From Actinomadura rubteroloni (GTDB lineage: Bacteria; Actinomycetota; Actinomycetes; Streptosporangiales; Streptosporangiaceae): a stretch of 64,000 bases of DNA. Shown here piece by piece: positions 17,581-25,793 of the stretch. A model generated the notes under the pieces. It was given only the letters and a program-made list of their open reading frames with translations. It searched no databases and had not been told where the DNA came from. Position numbers and translations under genes: made by a program. The stretch covers positions 1,674,001-1,738,000 of the forward strand of contig NZ_MTBP01000001.1 in NCBI RefSeq assembly GCF_002911665.1, in the 5' to 3' direction. Positions within the stretch are counted from its first letter, which is position 1, and every line of letters begins with the position of its first letter.

Positions 17581-18540
17581 GTGGGGGACATACTGCTCGG
17601 CCCGTCCGACGTCCGCGCGCTGGCCGGGGCGCTCGGCGTCCGGCCGACCAAGACGCTCGGGCAGAACTTCGTCATCGACGGCAACACGGTGCGGCGCATC
17701 GTCCGCACCGCCGAACTCGCCGCCGACGACGTGGTGCTGGAGGTCGGCCCGGGGCTCGGGTCGCTCACGCTGGCGCTGCTGCCCGTCGCGCGCCGCGTCG
17801 TCGCCGTCGAGATCGACCCGGCGCTCGCCGCCGCGCTGCCGGTGACGGTCGAGGCGCGCGCGCCCGGCCTCGCGGACCGGCTGGAGGTCGTCCAGGGCGA
17901 CGCGCTGCGCGTCACCGACCTGCCAGGCCCGCCGCCGACCGCGCTCGTCGCGAACCTGCCCTACAACGTCGCGGTGCCCGTCGTGCTGCGGCTGCTGACG
18001 GACTTCCCGTCGCTGCGGCGGGTGCTCGTCATGGTCCAGGCCGAGGTCGCCGACCGGATGACGGCCCCGCCGGGCGGACGGGTCTACGGCGTCCCGTCGG
18101 TCAAGCTCGCCTGGTTCGGGACGGCGCGGCGTGCCGGACCGGTCGGCCGGGCCGTGTTCTGGCCCGTCCCCAACGTCGATTCTGGCCTGGTCGCGTTCAC
18201 GCGCGGCGACCCGCCGCCGACCACCGCGACGCGCGCCGAGGTCTTCGCCGTCGTGGACGCCGCGTTCGCGCAGCGCCGCAAGACGCTCCGCGCCGCGCTG
18301 GCGGGCTGGGCCGGGTCGCCCGCCGCCGCCGAGCGGGCGCTGCGGGCGGCCGACGTCGATCCGAGCGCGCGGGGCGAAGCCCTGGACGTGACCGCCTTCG
18401 CCCGGATCGCACAGTATCGTCTCGGTGGCGCACCGGACGGGAGCAAGGCGGATGATCATGCTGAAGGGGCACAGGGCGCGGACGATCGCGCTGCTGGCGG
18501 TCGCACTGGCCGGGACGCTCCCGGCGGCCGGGTGCGGTGA
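17581..18540 (+). CDS. rsmA: 16S rRNA adenine dimethyltransferase
   Basis: A 319-residue KsgA/RsmA enzyme that dimethylates A1518 and A1519 of 16S rRNA late in 30S assembly. Motifs are GQNFVID at the N-terminus, [10 protein letters not shown] (SAM), [15 protein letters not shown] and the catalytic NLPYNVAVP, then [12 protein letters not shown] and [11 protein letters not shown]. The family normally ends soon after the stretch [10 protein letters not shown]. Here a polar tail of about 45 residues continues and overlaps the next gene by 89 nt, so the tail is probably non-essential read-through. It lies 17 nt after rpfB. Confidence 0.95.
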   Translation: MGDILLGPSDVRALAGALGVRPTKTLGQNFVIDGNTVRRIVRTAELAADDVVLEVGPGLGSLTLALLPVARRVVAVEIDPALAAALPVTVEARAPGLADRLEVVQGDALRVTDLPGPPPTALVANLPYNVAVPVVLRLLTDFPSLRRVLVMVQAEVADRMTAPPGGRVYGVPSVKLAWFGTARRAGPVGRAVFWPVPNVDSGLVAFTRGDPPPTTATRAEVFAVVDAAFAQRRKTLRAALAGWAGSPAAAERALRAADVDPSARGEALDVTAFARIAQYRLGGAPDGSKADDHAEGAQGADDRAAGGRTGRDAPGGRVR

Positions 18541-19537
18541 CGGCGCCGGCGCCGAGCCCCGCATCACCACCACCACCCGCGCGGGCGTCGCGCCCGAGCC
18601 GCCCGCCAAGGGCGCCTACTTCGGCGTGTGGGCGCCGCCCCGGCCGCTGGACGGACGGTCCGGCGAGGCCCCGGCCGAACCGCCCGCGTCCGCCGGGGCC
18701 CTTGCCCCCGGACGCGGCGCCACCGAGCCCGGCATGGCGCCCGTCGCGGCCCTGGAGCGCGGCCTCGGCCGCCAGGTCGACATCGTGCAGCGCTACTACG
18801 GCTGGAAGGCCGACTTCCCCGGCCCCGAGGACCGCGCCGTCGCCGCCGGACCCCGCCAGCTCATGATCACCTGGAAGGGCGGGGACACCAAGGAGATCGT
18901 CTCCGGCCGCTTCGACCGGCTCATCCAGGCCCGCGCGCACGCGGTCAAGGCGCTCGGCAAGCCCGTCTTCCTGCGCTGGCAGCGGGAGATGGACGCCGAC
19001 GGGGTCACGTCCAGGATCCACGACGCGCCGAGCTTCGTCGCCGCGTGGAAGCACGTCCGGGCGATCTTCGCGGCGGAGGGCGTCGCGAACGTCGCGTGGG
19101 TGTGGTGCCCGACGGCGGGCGGGTTCGCCGAGCGCAACGCGCCGTCCTACTACCCCGGCGACGACCAGGTGGACTGGATCTGCACGGACGCCGAGCCGTC
19201 CCCGTCGTCGGCCTACGTCGATCTGTCGGAGTCGACCAAGCTGTTCTTCGACTGGGCGAAGGACCGGCCGAAGCCCATCATGATCGGCGAGTTCGGCGCG
19301 CCCGTCGCCTACGGGACGCGGCGCGCGGAATGGCTGCGGCGCGCGGCCGTCGTGCTCCAGAACCCGCAGGTCAAGGCCGTCCTGTACTTCGACTCCGACG
19401 AGAAGGCCGAGGAGCGCCGCGACACCCGCCGCCGCTTCGCCGTGGACGGCGACGACCGCGCGGTGTCGGCGCTGCGCGAACTGGCCACGCTGCCGTACTT
19501 CAACCCCCGGAACGTCCCGGTCACGCCCGGCGAATGA
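18452..19537 (+). CDS. GH26-like glycoside hydrolase, lipoprotein (paralogue 1)
   Basis: A 361-residue exported protein with a signal peptide ending in AAGC, so a probable lipoprotein. The body is GH26-like: FLRWQREMD holds the putative acid/base Glu, NVAWVWCP and [11 protein letters not shown] are typical strands, and IMIGEFGA holds the putative nucleophile Glu. The natural substrate (mannan, glucan or another glycan) is unknown. ATG 18452 is chosen with GGGAG 8 nt upstream; an ATG at 18458 is also possible. It is inserted between rsmA and ispE, which are normally adjacent, and overlaps rsmA by 89 nt. Paralogues lie at 38441 and 44550. Confidence 0.82.
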   Translation: MIMLKGHRARTIALLAVALAGTLPAAGCGDGAGAEPRITTTTRAGVAPEPPAKGAYFGVWAPPRPLDGRSGEAPAEPPASAGALAPGRGATEPGMAPVAALERGLGRQVDIVQRYYGWKADFPGPEDRAVAAGPRQLMITWKGGDTKEIVSGRFDRLIQARAHAVKALGKPVFLRWQREMDADGVTSRIHDAPSFVAAWKHVRAIFAAEGVANVAWVWCPTAGGFAERNAPSYYPGDDQVDWICTDAEPSPSSAYVDLSESTKLFFDWAKDRPKPIMIGEFGAPVAYGTRRAEWLRRAAVVLQNPQVKAVLYFDSDEKAEERRDTRRRFAVDGDDRAVSALRELATLPYFNPRNVPVTPGE

Positions 19538-19548
19538 GCCGGGGGGCC

Positions 19549-19554
19549 TAGGCT
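19549..19554 (+). promoter_or_regulatory. Leaderless -10 element (TAGGCT) of ispE
   Basis: TAGGCT ends 7 nt before the GTG at 19562. There is no Shine-Dalgarno. Confidence 0.5.
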
Positions 19555-19561
19555 GGCGGCC

Positions 19562-20485
19562 GTGAGCGCTGTGACCGTCCGCGCCCCGGCCAAGGTGAAC
19601 CTGCGGCTCGGCGTCGGCCCCCTGCGAGACGACGGGTACCACGATCTCGTCACCGTCTTCCATGCCGTCTCGCTCCACGACGAGGTCACCGCCGTCCCCG
19701 CCGACGCGCTGACGGTGACCGTCGAGGCCGTGCCCGGTGCGCGCGTCGCCCTGGACGACGTGCCGCTGGACGACCGCAACCTCGCCGTCCGCGCGGCCCG
19801 GCTCGTCGCGGCCCGGCTCGGCGTGGAGCCGCGCGTCGCGCTGCGTCTGCGCAAGGCGATCCCGGTCGCGGGCGGGATGGCCGGCGGCAGCGCGGACGCC
19901 GCCGCCGCGCTCGTCGCCTGCGCCCGGCTGTGGGACGAGCCGGGCGTCCCGATCCTCGGCCGCGCCGAACTGCTGGACCTCGCCGCGCGGCTCGGCAGCG
20001 ACGTCCCGTTCGCGCTGGCGGGCGGGACCGCGCTCGGCACCGGACGCGGCGAGAGGCTGGCCCCGCTGCCCGCCGCCGGGACGTTCCACTGGGTGTTCGC
20101 GACCGCGTCCGGCGGCCTGTCCACGCCCGCCGTGTACGGCGAGTGCGACCGGCTGCGCGGGGACGCCGCGCTCCCGTGGCCGCCCGCGACCGACGACCTG
20201 GCGGACGCGCTCGCCGCCGGGGACGCCAAGGCCCTCGCCGCCGCGCTCGGCAACGACCTCCAGGACGCGGCGCTCTCGCTGCGCCCGTCCCTGCGCGCCA
20301 CCCTGGACGCCGGGACGCGCGCCGGTGCGCTCGCCGGAATCGTCTCCGGGTCCGGCCCGACCTGCGCGTTCCTCGCCGAGACCGCCGAGCACGCCGACGC
20401 CCTCGCGGTCGCGCTCGCCGCCGAGGAGACCGTCCGGGACGCCGTCCGGGCGACCGGCCCGGTGGCGGGGGCGGCCGTGTCATGA
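19562..20485 (+). CDS. ispE: 4-diphosphocytidyl-2-C-methyl-D-erythritol kinase
   Basis: A 307-residue GHMP-family kinase of the MEP isoprenoid pathway, which phosphorylates the 2-hydroxyl of CDP-methylerythritol. Motifs are APAKVNLRLGVG at the N-terminus, the ATP loop PVAGGMAGGSADAAAAL near residue 105, LGSDVPFAL and the C-terminal GSGPTCAFL. The start GTG 19562 follows a TAGGCT box with 7-nt spacing, so it may be transcribed apart from the GH26 gene as a leaderless message. It feeds the polyprenol carriers used by the glycan genes. Confidence 0.95.
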   Translation: MSAVTVRAPAKVNLRLGVGPLRDDGYHDLVTVFHAVSLHDEVTAVPADALTVTVEAVPGARVALDDVPLDDRNLAVRAARLVAARLGVEPRVALRLRKAIPVAGGMAGGSADAAAALVACARLWDEPGVPILGRAELLDLAARLGSDVPFALAGGTALGTGRGERLAPLPAAGTFHWVFATASGGLSTPAVYGECDRLRGDAALPWPPATDDLADALAAGDAKALAAALGNDLQDAALSLRPSLRATLDAGTRAGALAGIVSGSGPTCAFLAETAEHADALAVALAAEETVRDAVRATGPVAGAAVS

Positions 20486-20528
20486 AGTACTTGTTCTGGC
20501 GGTGCCCGTGAGTTCGGGAGGTGGAGGT

Positions 20529-20741
20529 GTGTCGATCCTGGTGATCCTGTTCGGTCTCATCGTGGTGGCGATGATGGCCGCGGCGGTCGTCGTGGTGGTC
20601 GCGGCGGCGGCCAGGAGCCGCCGGCCCGCGCCGCCGCCGCCCGGCGGCTGGCCGCCGCCCGGCCAGAACCCCTACAGCGGCCCCACCGACGTCCCGCGGG
20701 ACGGCCCGCGTCCCGGTGGCGGCGCGCCGCCCGCGCCCTGA
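20529..20741 (+). CDS. Small single-span membrane protein with Pro/Gly-rich tail
   Basis: A 70-residue protein. Residues 1-29 are a strongly hydrophobic helix (Ile/Leu/Val/Met/Ala), a short basic RSRR follows, and the rest is rich in Pro and Gly, with the basic residues positioned for a cytosolic tail. GTG 20529 has GGGAGG 7 nt upstream, a strong Shine-Dalgarno that supports real translation. It lies between ispE and the ABC-F gene in the same orientation. No function is recognised; Pro-rich tails of this sort often mediate protein contacts. Confidence 0.6.
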   Translation: MSILVILFGLIVVAMMAAAVVVVVAAAARSRRPAPPPPGGWPPPGQNPYSGPTDVPRDGPRPGGGAPPAP

Positions 20742-20778
20742 GCGGACGCTCGGTTAACGGGTTCGGGTCGCGGGCGCC

Positions 20779-20784
20779 TAGGCT
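20779..20784 (+). promoter_or_regulatory. -10 element (TAGGCT) of the ABC-F gene
   Basis: TAGGCT ends 9 nt before the GTG at 20794, giving a leaderless or near-leaderless transcript. The hexamer and its flanks (GCCTAGGCTGG) match those at ispE. Confidence 0.45.
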
Positions 20785-20793
20785 GGGGGCGTC

Positions 20794-22536
20794 GTGAATC
20801 TGATCAACGTGGAGAACGCCGGGAAGGCGTTCGGGCCGAAGCCTCTGCTGGACGGCGTGTCGCTCGGGCTGGACGAGGGTGACCGCATCGGTGTCGTCGG
20901 CCGCAACGGCGGCGGCAAGAGCACCCTGGTCAGGATCCTCGCGCGCGTGGACGAACCGGACACCGGGCGCGTCACGCACGCGCGCGGCCTGCGGCTCGGC
21001 GTCCTGACGCAGCGGGACGAGTTCCCCGCGGGGGCGACCGTCCGGTCCCTGGTGATCGGGGAGCGGGCCGAGCACGAGTGGGCGGGCGACACGCGCGTCC
21101 GGGACGTCCTCGCCGGGCTGCTGCCCGAGGTGGACCTCGACGCCGCGCTCGCCGGGATGTCGGGCGGGGAGCGCCGCCGCGCCGCGCTCGCGCGGCTGCT
21201 GGTCGCCGACGCCGACCTGCTCGTCCTGGACGAGCCCACCAACCATCTCGACATCGAGGCCGTCGACTGGCTCGCGCGGCACCTGCGGGCGCGCCGCGTC
21301 GCGCTGCTCGTCGTCACGCACGACCGCTGGTTCCTGGACGAGGTCACCGACCGCACCTGGGAGGTCGTGGACGGGCGCGTCGAGCGGTACGAGGGCGGCT
21401 ATTCGGCGTTCGTCCTGGCCAAAGCCGAACGCGCGCGGATCGCCGCCGCGACCGAGTCCAAGCGGCAGAACCTGCTGCGCAAGGAGCTGGCGTGGCTGCG
21501 GCGCGGCCCGCAGGCCCGCTCGTCCAAGCCGAAGTTCCGGGTGGACGCCGCGCAGGCGCTGATCGCCGACGAGCCCCCGCTGCGCAACGACGTCGAGCTG
21601 ACGACGTTCGCCACGGCGCGGCTCGGCAAGACCGTCGTGGACCTGGAGGACGTCACCGCCCGGGTGGGCGAGCGCGACCTGTTCGCGCACGTGACCTGGC
21701 GGCTCGGCCCGGGGGAGCGGGTCGGGCTGGTCGGCGTCAACGGCAGCGGCAAGAGCACGCTGCTCCGCCTCCTGGACGGCACCCTCGCCCCGACCGCCGG
21801 ACGGATCGTGCGCGGCAAGACCGTCCAGCTCGCGCACCTGTCGCAGAACCTCGAAGACCTCGACCCGGAGCGGCGCGTGCTGGAGTCGGTGGAGGAGATC
21901 CGCCGCCGCATCACGGTCGGCAAGCGCGAGTGGACGGCGAGCCAGCTCCTGGAACGCCTCGGCTTCCCCGGCGACCGGCAGTGGACGCCCGTCGGGGACC
22001 TGTCCGGCGGGGAGCGCCGCCGCCTCCAGGTGCTGCGGCTGCTGATGGGCGAGCCGAACGTCCTGCTGCTGGACGAGCCCACCAACGACCTCGACATCGA
22101 GACGCTGACCGAGCTGGAGGACCTGCTCGACGGCTGGCCGGGCACGCTCGTCGTCGTCAGCCACGACCGGTACTTCCTGGAGCGCGTCACCGACCACGTC
22201 GTGGCGCTGCTCGGCGACGGCGGCGTCGCGATGCTGCCCGGCGGCGTGGACGAGTACCTGCGCCGCCGCGCCGAGGGGCTCAGCCCGGTGGCGCCCCCCA
22301 AACCGGCGGCCAAGCCGGCGAGCGGCCAGGACTGGAAGGCCCGCAAGGAGCTGGACCGCCTCGAACGCCGTCTGGACAAGCTCACCCGGCAGCAGGCCGA
22401 GCTGCACGAGCAGCTCGCCGCCCACGCCACCGACTACGCGCGCCTCCAGGAACTGGACGCGCGGCTCAAGGCGCTCCAGACGGAGGCCGCCGAGGTCGAG
22501 GAGGAGTGGCTGATGCTCGCCGAGGACGTCGGCTAG
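20794..22536 (+). CDS. ABC-F family ATPase, Uup-like
   Basis: A 580-residue soluble protein with two ABC domains and no membrane segments. Walker A loops are GRNGGGKST (about 37-45) and GVNGSGKST (about 316-324). Signatures are MSGGERRR and LSGGERRR, and Walker B/D-loops are LDEPTNHLD and LDEPTNDLD. A charged coiled coil of about 70 residues closes the protein, the Uup hallmark. ABC-F proteins act on the ribosome or, for Uup, on DNA/ribosome intermediates; they are not transporters. Its stop overlaps the convergent tamR stop by 4 nt in a shared CTAG. Confidence 0.9.
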   Translation: MNLINVENAGKAFGPKPLLDGVSLGLDEGDRIGVVGRNGGGKSTLVRILARVDEPDTGRVTHARGLRLGVLTQRDEFPAGATVRSLVIGERAEHEWAGDTRVRDVLAGLLPEVDLDAALAGMSGGERRRAALARLLVADADLLVLDEPTNHLDIEAVDWLARHLRARRVALLVVTHDRWFLDEVTDRTWEVVDGRVERYEGGYSAFVLAKAERARIAAATESKRQNLLRKELAWLRRGPQARSSKPKFRVDAAQALIADEPPLRNDVELTTFATARLGKTVVDLEDVTARVGERDLFAHVTWRLGPGERVGLVGVNGSGKSTLLRLLDGTLAPTAGRIVRGKTVQLAHLSQNLEDLDPERRVLESVEEIRRRITVGKREWTASQLLERLGFPGDRQWTPVGDLSGGERRRLQVLRLLMGEPNVLLLDEPTNDLDIETLTELEDLLDGWPGTLVVVSHDRYFLERVTDHVVALLGDGGVAMLPGGVDEYLRRRAEGLSPVAPPKPAAKPASGQDWKARKELDRLERRLDKLTRQQAELHEQLAAHATDYARLQELDARLKALQTEAAEVEEEWLMLAEDVG

Positions 22537-23027
22537 TCGCCCGAGTCGAACGGGACGAGCAGCGTCCGCAGCAGCCCGGCCAGCGTCTCGCGGTCGGTGC
22601 CGGTCATGACGTCCAGGATGGCGTGCTCGCGGTGCAGCAGGTCCGCGAAGGCCGCGTCCACGCGGGTGAGGCCCGCGCCGGTCAGCCGGACGAGCACGCC
22701 GCGCTTGTCGGCCGGGTCGCGATGGCGTTCGACGAGTCCGGCGGCGGCGAGCCGGTCGATGCGGTTGGTCATCGTCCCGGACGTGACGAGCGTCGCACGC
22801 AAAAGCCGTCCCGGGCTCAGCTCGTAGGGGTCCCCGGCGCGGCGCAGCGCGGTGAGGACGTCGAACTCCCACGGCTCCAAAGCGTGCGCGGCGAACACGG
22901 CGCGGCGGGCGCGGTCCAGGTGGCGGGAGAGCCGGGAGATGCGGCTGAGGACGGACAACGGCTGCACGTCGAGGTCGGGGCGCTCCTTGCCCCAGGCCTC
23001 GACCAGTCCGTCCACCTCGTCCCGCAT
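22533..23027 (-). CDS. tamR: MarR-family regulator TamR (UrtR subfamily)
   Basis: A 164-residue winged-helix regulator. The long N-terminal helix (EVDGLVEAW), PWEFDVLTALRRAG and SGTMTNRIDRL (recognition helix), followed by a wing with DPADKRG, are hallmarks of the ligand-responsive UrtR subgroup (HucR, PecS, TamR). Divergent pairing with trans-aconitate methyltransferase identifies it as TamR, known in Streptomyces coelicolor to be released from DNA by citrate, cis- and trans-aconitate. TAGGGT ends 6 nt before ATG 23027, so the message is leaderless. Operators in the 75-nt intergenic region imply autorepression. Confidence 0.88.
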   Translation of the reverse strand: MRDEVDGLVEAWGKERPDLDVQPLSVLSRISRLSRHLDRARRAVFAAHALEPWEFDVLTALRRAGDPYELSPGRLLRATLVTSGTMTNRIDRLAAAGLVERHRDPADKRGVLVRLTGAGLTRVDAAFADLLHREHAILDVMTGTDRETLAGLLRTLLVPFDSGD

Positions 23028-23033
23028 GCGGAC

Positions 23034-23039
23034 ACCCTA
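23034..23039 (-). promoter_or_regulatory. Leaderless -10 element (TAGGGT) of tamR
   Basis: On the minus strand TAGGGT occupies 23039-23034, 6 nt before the tamR ATG at 23027. The first TamR operator (23044-23057) lies in the spacer just upstream. Confidence 0.5.
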
Positions 23040-23043
23040 CCTT

Positions 23044-23057
23044 TCTCGATATCGAGA
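23044..23057. promoter_or_regulatory. TamR operator 1 (perfect palindrome)
   Basis: TCTCGATATCGAGA is a perfect 14-bp palindrome in the tamR promoter spacer. Its centre is 20 bp (two helical turns) from operator 2. Confidence 0.75.
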
Positions 23058-23063
23058 CGTCTT

Positions 23064-23077
23064 TCTTGACATCAAGA
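23064..23077. promoter_or_regulatory. TamR operator 2, overlapping the tam -35 (TTGACA)
   Basis: TCTTGACATCAAGA is an imperfect palindrome of the same consensus. It contains TTGACA at 23066-23071, a consensus -35, placed 17 nt before CATGCT at 23089-23094. That -10 ends 8 nt before the tam ATG, so repressor here would block tam directly. Confidence 0.75.
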
Positions 23078-23097
23078 TATGGCCGGGGCATGCTGTT

Positions 23098-23111
23098 TCT
23101 TGATGTCGAGA
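23098..23111. promoter_or_regulatory. TamR operator 3, covering the tam start codon
   Basis: TCTTGATGTCGAGA is the third copy of the palindrome. It spans the ATG at 23103 and the expected transcription start. Confidence 0.65.
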
Positions 23112-23891
23112 CAACCAGCGGCCGTCTGGGACCCCGCGCGCTACGGGTCCTACTCCGCCGAGCGCGGACGGCCCTTCGCCGACCTGCTCGCGCGCGTCCC
23201 GCTGGACGCCCCGCGCCGCGTCGCCGACCTCGGCTGCGGCTCCGGCGAGCTGACCGCGACGCTCGCGCGCCGCTGGCCGGACGCCGAGATCGAAGCCTTC
23301 GACTCCTCCCCGGAGATGATCGAGGCGGCCCGTCCGCACGCGTCCGCGCGGCTGCGGTTCGCGGTCGGGGACGTCCGCACGTGGCGCCCCGCCGAACCGC
23401 CCGACTTCATCGTGTCCAACGCCGTCCTGCACTGGGTGCCCGGGCACACCGAGCTGCTGCTGCGCTGGATCGACGCGCTCGCGCCCGGCGGACGCCTCGC
23501 CTTCCAGGTCCCCGGCAACTTCGACGCGCCGAGCCACGTCCTGCTGCGCGAGCTGTGCGACGAACCCCGCTGGCGCGACCGCCTCGCCGGGGCCGTCCGC
23601 CACGACGTCGTCCTCGACCCGTCCGGCTACCTGGACCTGCTCGCCCGGCACGGCTGCGCGGTGGACGCGTGGGAGACCACGTACACGCAGGTCCTCACCG
23701 GCGCCGACCCCGTCCTGCGGTGGATGGAGGGGACCGCGCTGCGGCCCGTCGTCACCGCGCTCGGGCCGGACGCGCCCGCGTTCCTGGACGTCCTCGCCGC
23801 GCGTCTGCGCACGGCCTACCCCGCCGCCCCGTACGGCACGGTCTTCCCCTTCAGGCGCGTCTTCGTCGTGGCCGGACGCGCCGGCCCCTAG
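23103..23891 (+). CDS. tam: Trans-aconitate 2-methyltransferase
   Basis: A 262-residue class I SAM methyltransferase. It esterifies trans-aconitate, a spontaneous isomer of cis-aconitate that inhibits aconitase. Motifs are WDPARYGSYSAERGRP at the N-terminus, VADLGCGSGELT (motif I), FDSSPEMI, and VSNAVLHWVPGH, all characteristic of Tam. I chose ATG 23103, giving the conserved N-terminus MSRQPAAVWDP; an in-frame ATG at 23079 would place the start inside operator 2. It is divergent from tamR and convergent with the tetR gene, with a long hairpin between. Confidence 0.92.
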   Translation: MSRQPAAVWDPARYGSYSAERGRPFADLLARVPLDAPRRVADLGCGSGELTATLARRWPDAEIEAFDSSPEMIEAARPHASARLRFAVGDVRTWRPAEPPDFIVSNAVLHWVPGHTELLLRWIDALAPGGRLAFQVPGNFDAPSHVLLRELCDEPRWRDRLAGAVRHDVVLDPSGYLDLLARHGCAVDAWETTYTQVLTGADPVLRWMEGTALRPVVTALGPDAPAFLDVLAARLRTAYPAAPYGTVFPFRRVFVVAGRAGP

Positions 23892-24006
23892 GACAGGATG
23901 CCGCCCCCGCGGGAGTGACATGACTCGTTCCCCTGCGGTGTGCCTACCTCCGCGGTGGGCGGTATCCCGACGACCCGGGCTCGTGACCCGAGACCGGCGA
24001 CCCCTG

Positions 24007-24043
24007 CCGGTGGCCCTCCGGACGAACTCCGGACGGCCACCGG
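24007..24043. terminator. Bidirectional terminator between tam and the tetR gene
   Basis: The arms are CCGGTGGCC and GGCCACCGG. Inside them, after one C-C mismatch, TCCGGA pairs with a second TCCGGA around a CGAAC loop, so 15 base pairs form in 37 nt. It lies just before the 3' end of the convergent tetR gene. Confidence 0.8.
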
Positions 24044-24049
24044 CCCCGC

Positions 24050-24787
24050 TCACATCTCCGGCGGGTTCCGACGCTGCGCCCGCTCTTCGGCGCGGCGTTC
24101 CTTCTCCGCCCGCTTCTCGGCCCGCTTCTCCATCCGCTCCATCTCCTTGCGGCGACGGCGCGGATCCAGCGTCGGCTTCGGCTCCAGGCCCGACAGCCCG
24201 TTCCACGCGAGGTTCACCACGTGCGCGGCGACCTCCTCGCGGCGGGGCTTGCGGACGTCCAGCCACCACTGGCCGGTCAGCGCGACCATCCCGACGAGCA
24301 TCTGCGCGTACATCGGGGCGAACTTGTCGTCGTACTCGTGCCGGTCGAGTTCCTGCGCCATGAGGTGCTCGACCTCGCCCGCGATCTCGCTGAGCAGGCT
24401 GGCGTAGCTCCCGGTGCCCGTCCCGCCGTGCGAGTCGCGCACGAGGATGCGGAACCCGTCGGGGTTCTCCTCGATGTACTCCAGCAGCGCCAGCGCCGCG
24501 CTCTCCAGCTTGCGGCGGTAGTGGATCGCCGAGGTCAGCGCCTCGGCGACGAGCGCGAGCAGCTTCTCGAACTCCCGGTCCACGACGACCGCGTACAGCC
24601 CCTCCTTGCCGCCGAAGTGCTCGTACACGACGGGCTTGGAGACCCCGGCCGCCGCGGCGATCTCCTCGACCGACGTGCCGTCCAGGCCGCGCGCGGCGAA
24701 GAGCGTCCGTCCGATGTCGAGGAGCTGCTCACGGCGTTCTTTGCCGGTCATCCGCTTCCTGCGCGACCGGGGGGCGGGTTCTGTCAC
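24050..24787 (-). CDS. TetR-family regulator (FasR-like), second gene of the desaturase operon
   Basis: A 245-residue regulator. The helix-turn-helix is TSVEEIAAAAGVSKPVVYEHFGGK at about 40-63, followed by the GLYAVVVDREFEKLL helix seen in FasR-type lipid regulators, and a highly charged Lys/Arg/Glu C-terminus (about 205-245) that should be helical. GTG 24787 is chosen because CACAAT ends 7 nt upstream; an ATG at 24751 is also in frame. It lies 17 nt after the acyl-CoA desaturase gene, so it probably senses acyl-CoA and controls desaturation. The FasR comparison is from motif memory. Confidence 0.85.
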   Translation of the reverse strand: MTEPAPRSRRKRMTGKERREQLLDIGRTLFAARGLDGTSVEEIAAAAGVSKPVVYEHFGGKEGLYAVVVDREFEKLLALVAEALTSAIHYRRKLESAALALLEYIEENPDGFRILVRDSHGGTGTGSYASLLSEIAGEVEHLMAQELDRHEYDDKFAPMYAQMLVGMVALTGQWWLDVRKPRREEVAAHVVNLAWNGLSGLEPKPTLDPRRRRKEMERMEKRAEKRAEKERRAEERAQRRNPPEM

Positions 24788-24802
24788 GGGGACAATTGTG
24801 AC
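24783..24802. promoter_or_regulatory. Inverted repeat overlapping the tetR start and its -10
   Basis: GTCAC at 24783 and GTGAC at 24798 form an inverted repeat with a 10-nt spacer. It covers the GTG start and the candidate leaderless -10 CACAAT (24800-24795, minus strand). It could be an autoregulatory operator. Confidence 0.3.
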
Positions 24803-24804
24803 GC

Positions 24805-25758
24805 TCAAGCGGGGCGCTTCGTGCGTTTCGCCGCCACCCGCTCGGCGGTCGGCCAGCGGACGTCCCGGGCCCATCCGGCCTTCTCGAAGCCCCAGATGAC
24901 GCGCGCGCTGATGTCGATCTGCCCCGGCAGCACGCCGTGCCGCGCGCAGGTCGGGTCGGAGTGGTGGAGGTTGTGCCAGGACTCCCCGAGGGACGGGATG
25001 GCCAGCCACCACACGTTGCGGGACTTGTCGCGCACCTCGAAGTGCTCGGCGCCGAAGGTGTGGCAGATCGAGTTGATCGACCATGTCACGTGGTGGACGA
25101 GCGTGATCCGCACGAGGCCCGCCCAGAACAGCGCGGTCAGCGCGCCCTGCCAGGACCAGGTGGCCAGGCCGCCGAGCAGCGCCGGGAGCAGGAACGACAC
25201 GGCGACGAGGCCGGGGAACCAGCGGTGGATGCGGGTGAGGTCGCGGTCGTCCAGGAGGTCCTTGGCGAAGCGCTGCTTGGACGTGCGGTTGGCGTTGAAC
25301 AGCCAGCCGTAGTGCGCCCACGCGAGGCCCTTGGCGAGAGCCTTCCAGTCGTCGCCGAACCGCCACGGCGAGTGCGGGTCGAACTCCTTGTCGGAGTGCT
25401 TGTGGTGGCGGCGGTGGTCGGCGACCCAGGTGATGACCGGGCCCTCCATCGCCAGCCCGCCGGCCAGGGCGAGCGCGATCTTGAGCCCGCGGTTCGCCTT
25501 GAACGAGCCGTGCGTGAAGTAGCGGTGGTAGCCGACGGTGATGCCCCCGGCCGAGATGAAGTAGAAGACGGCGGTCAGGACGATGTCCGACCAGCCGAGG
25601 AAGCGCCCCCACGCGAGCGGGACCGCCGCGAACAGCGCCAGGAACGGGACCGTGGTGAACGCCGCGATCAGGACCTTCTCCGCCGCGCCGCGCGGCGATG
25701 GGTCGATCTCCGGCCGTGCCTCACGGCGTGGAGAGTCGACTGCGGGGGCTGTAGTCAT
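24805..25758 (-). CDS. Acyl-CoA (delta-9 type) fatty acid desaturase
   Basis: A 317-residue membrane di-iron desaturase that introduces a cis double bond into fatty acyl chains at the membrane. The three histidine boxes are HRYFTH, HRRHH and HNLHH (in ESWHNLHHSDP), with four hydrophobic spans grouped between them. An N-terminal cytochrome b5 or rubredoxin fusion is absent, so an external electron donor is needed. ATG 25758 follows AGGAAAGGGTGAC. The promoter region carries a tandem pair of inverted repeats that is a likely TetR-family operator, and the tetR gene follows in the same operon. Confidence 0.93.
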   Translation of the reverse strand: MTTAPAVDSPRREARPEIDPSPRGAAEKVLIAAFTTVPFLALFAAVPLAWGRFLGWSDIVLTAVFYFISAGGITVGYHRYFTHGSFKANRGLKIALALAGGLAMEGPVITWVADHRRHHKHSDKEFDPHSPWRFGDDWKALAKGLAWAHYGWLFNANRTSKQRFAKDLLDDRDLTRIHRWFPGLVAVSFLLPALLGGLATWSWQGALTALFWAGLVRITLVHHVTWSINSICHTFGAEHFEVRDKSRNVWWLAIPSLGESWHNLHHSDPTCARHGVLPGQIDISARVIWGFEKAGWARDVRWPTAERVAAKRTKRPA

Positions 25759-25793
25759 GCGTCACCCTTTCCTGTTGCTTCTGTCGCGGGCCT

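Noticed and set aside
20557..23091. An 844-codon minus-strand frame over the ABC-F gene
   Set aside because: It is the antisense shadow of an unmistakable ABC-F gene with intact Walker motifs on the plus strand.
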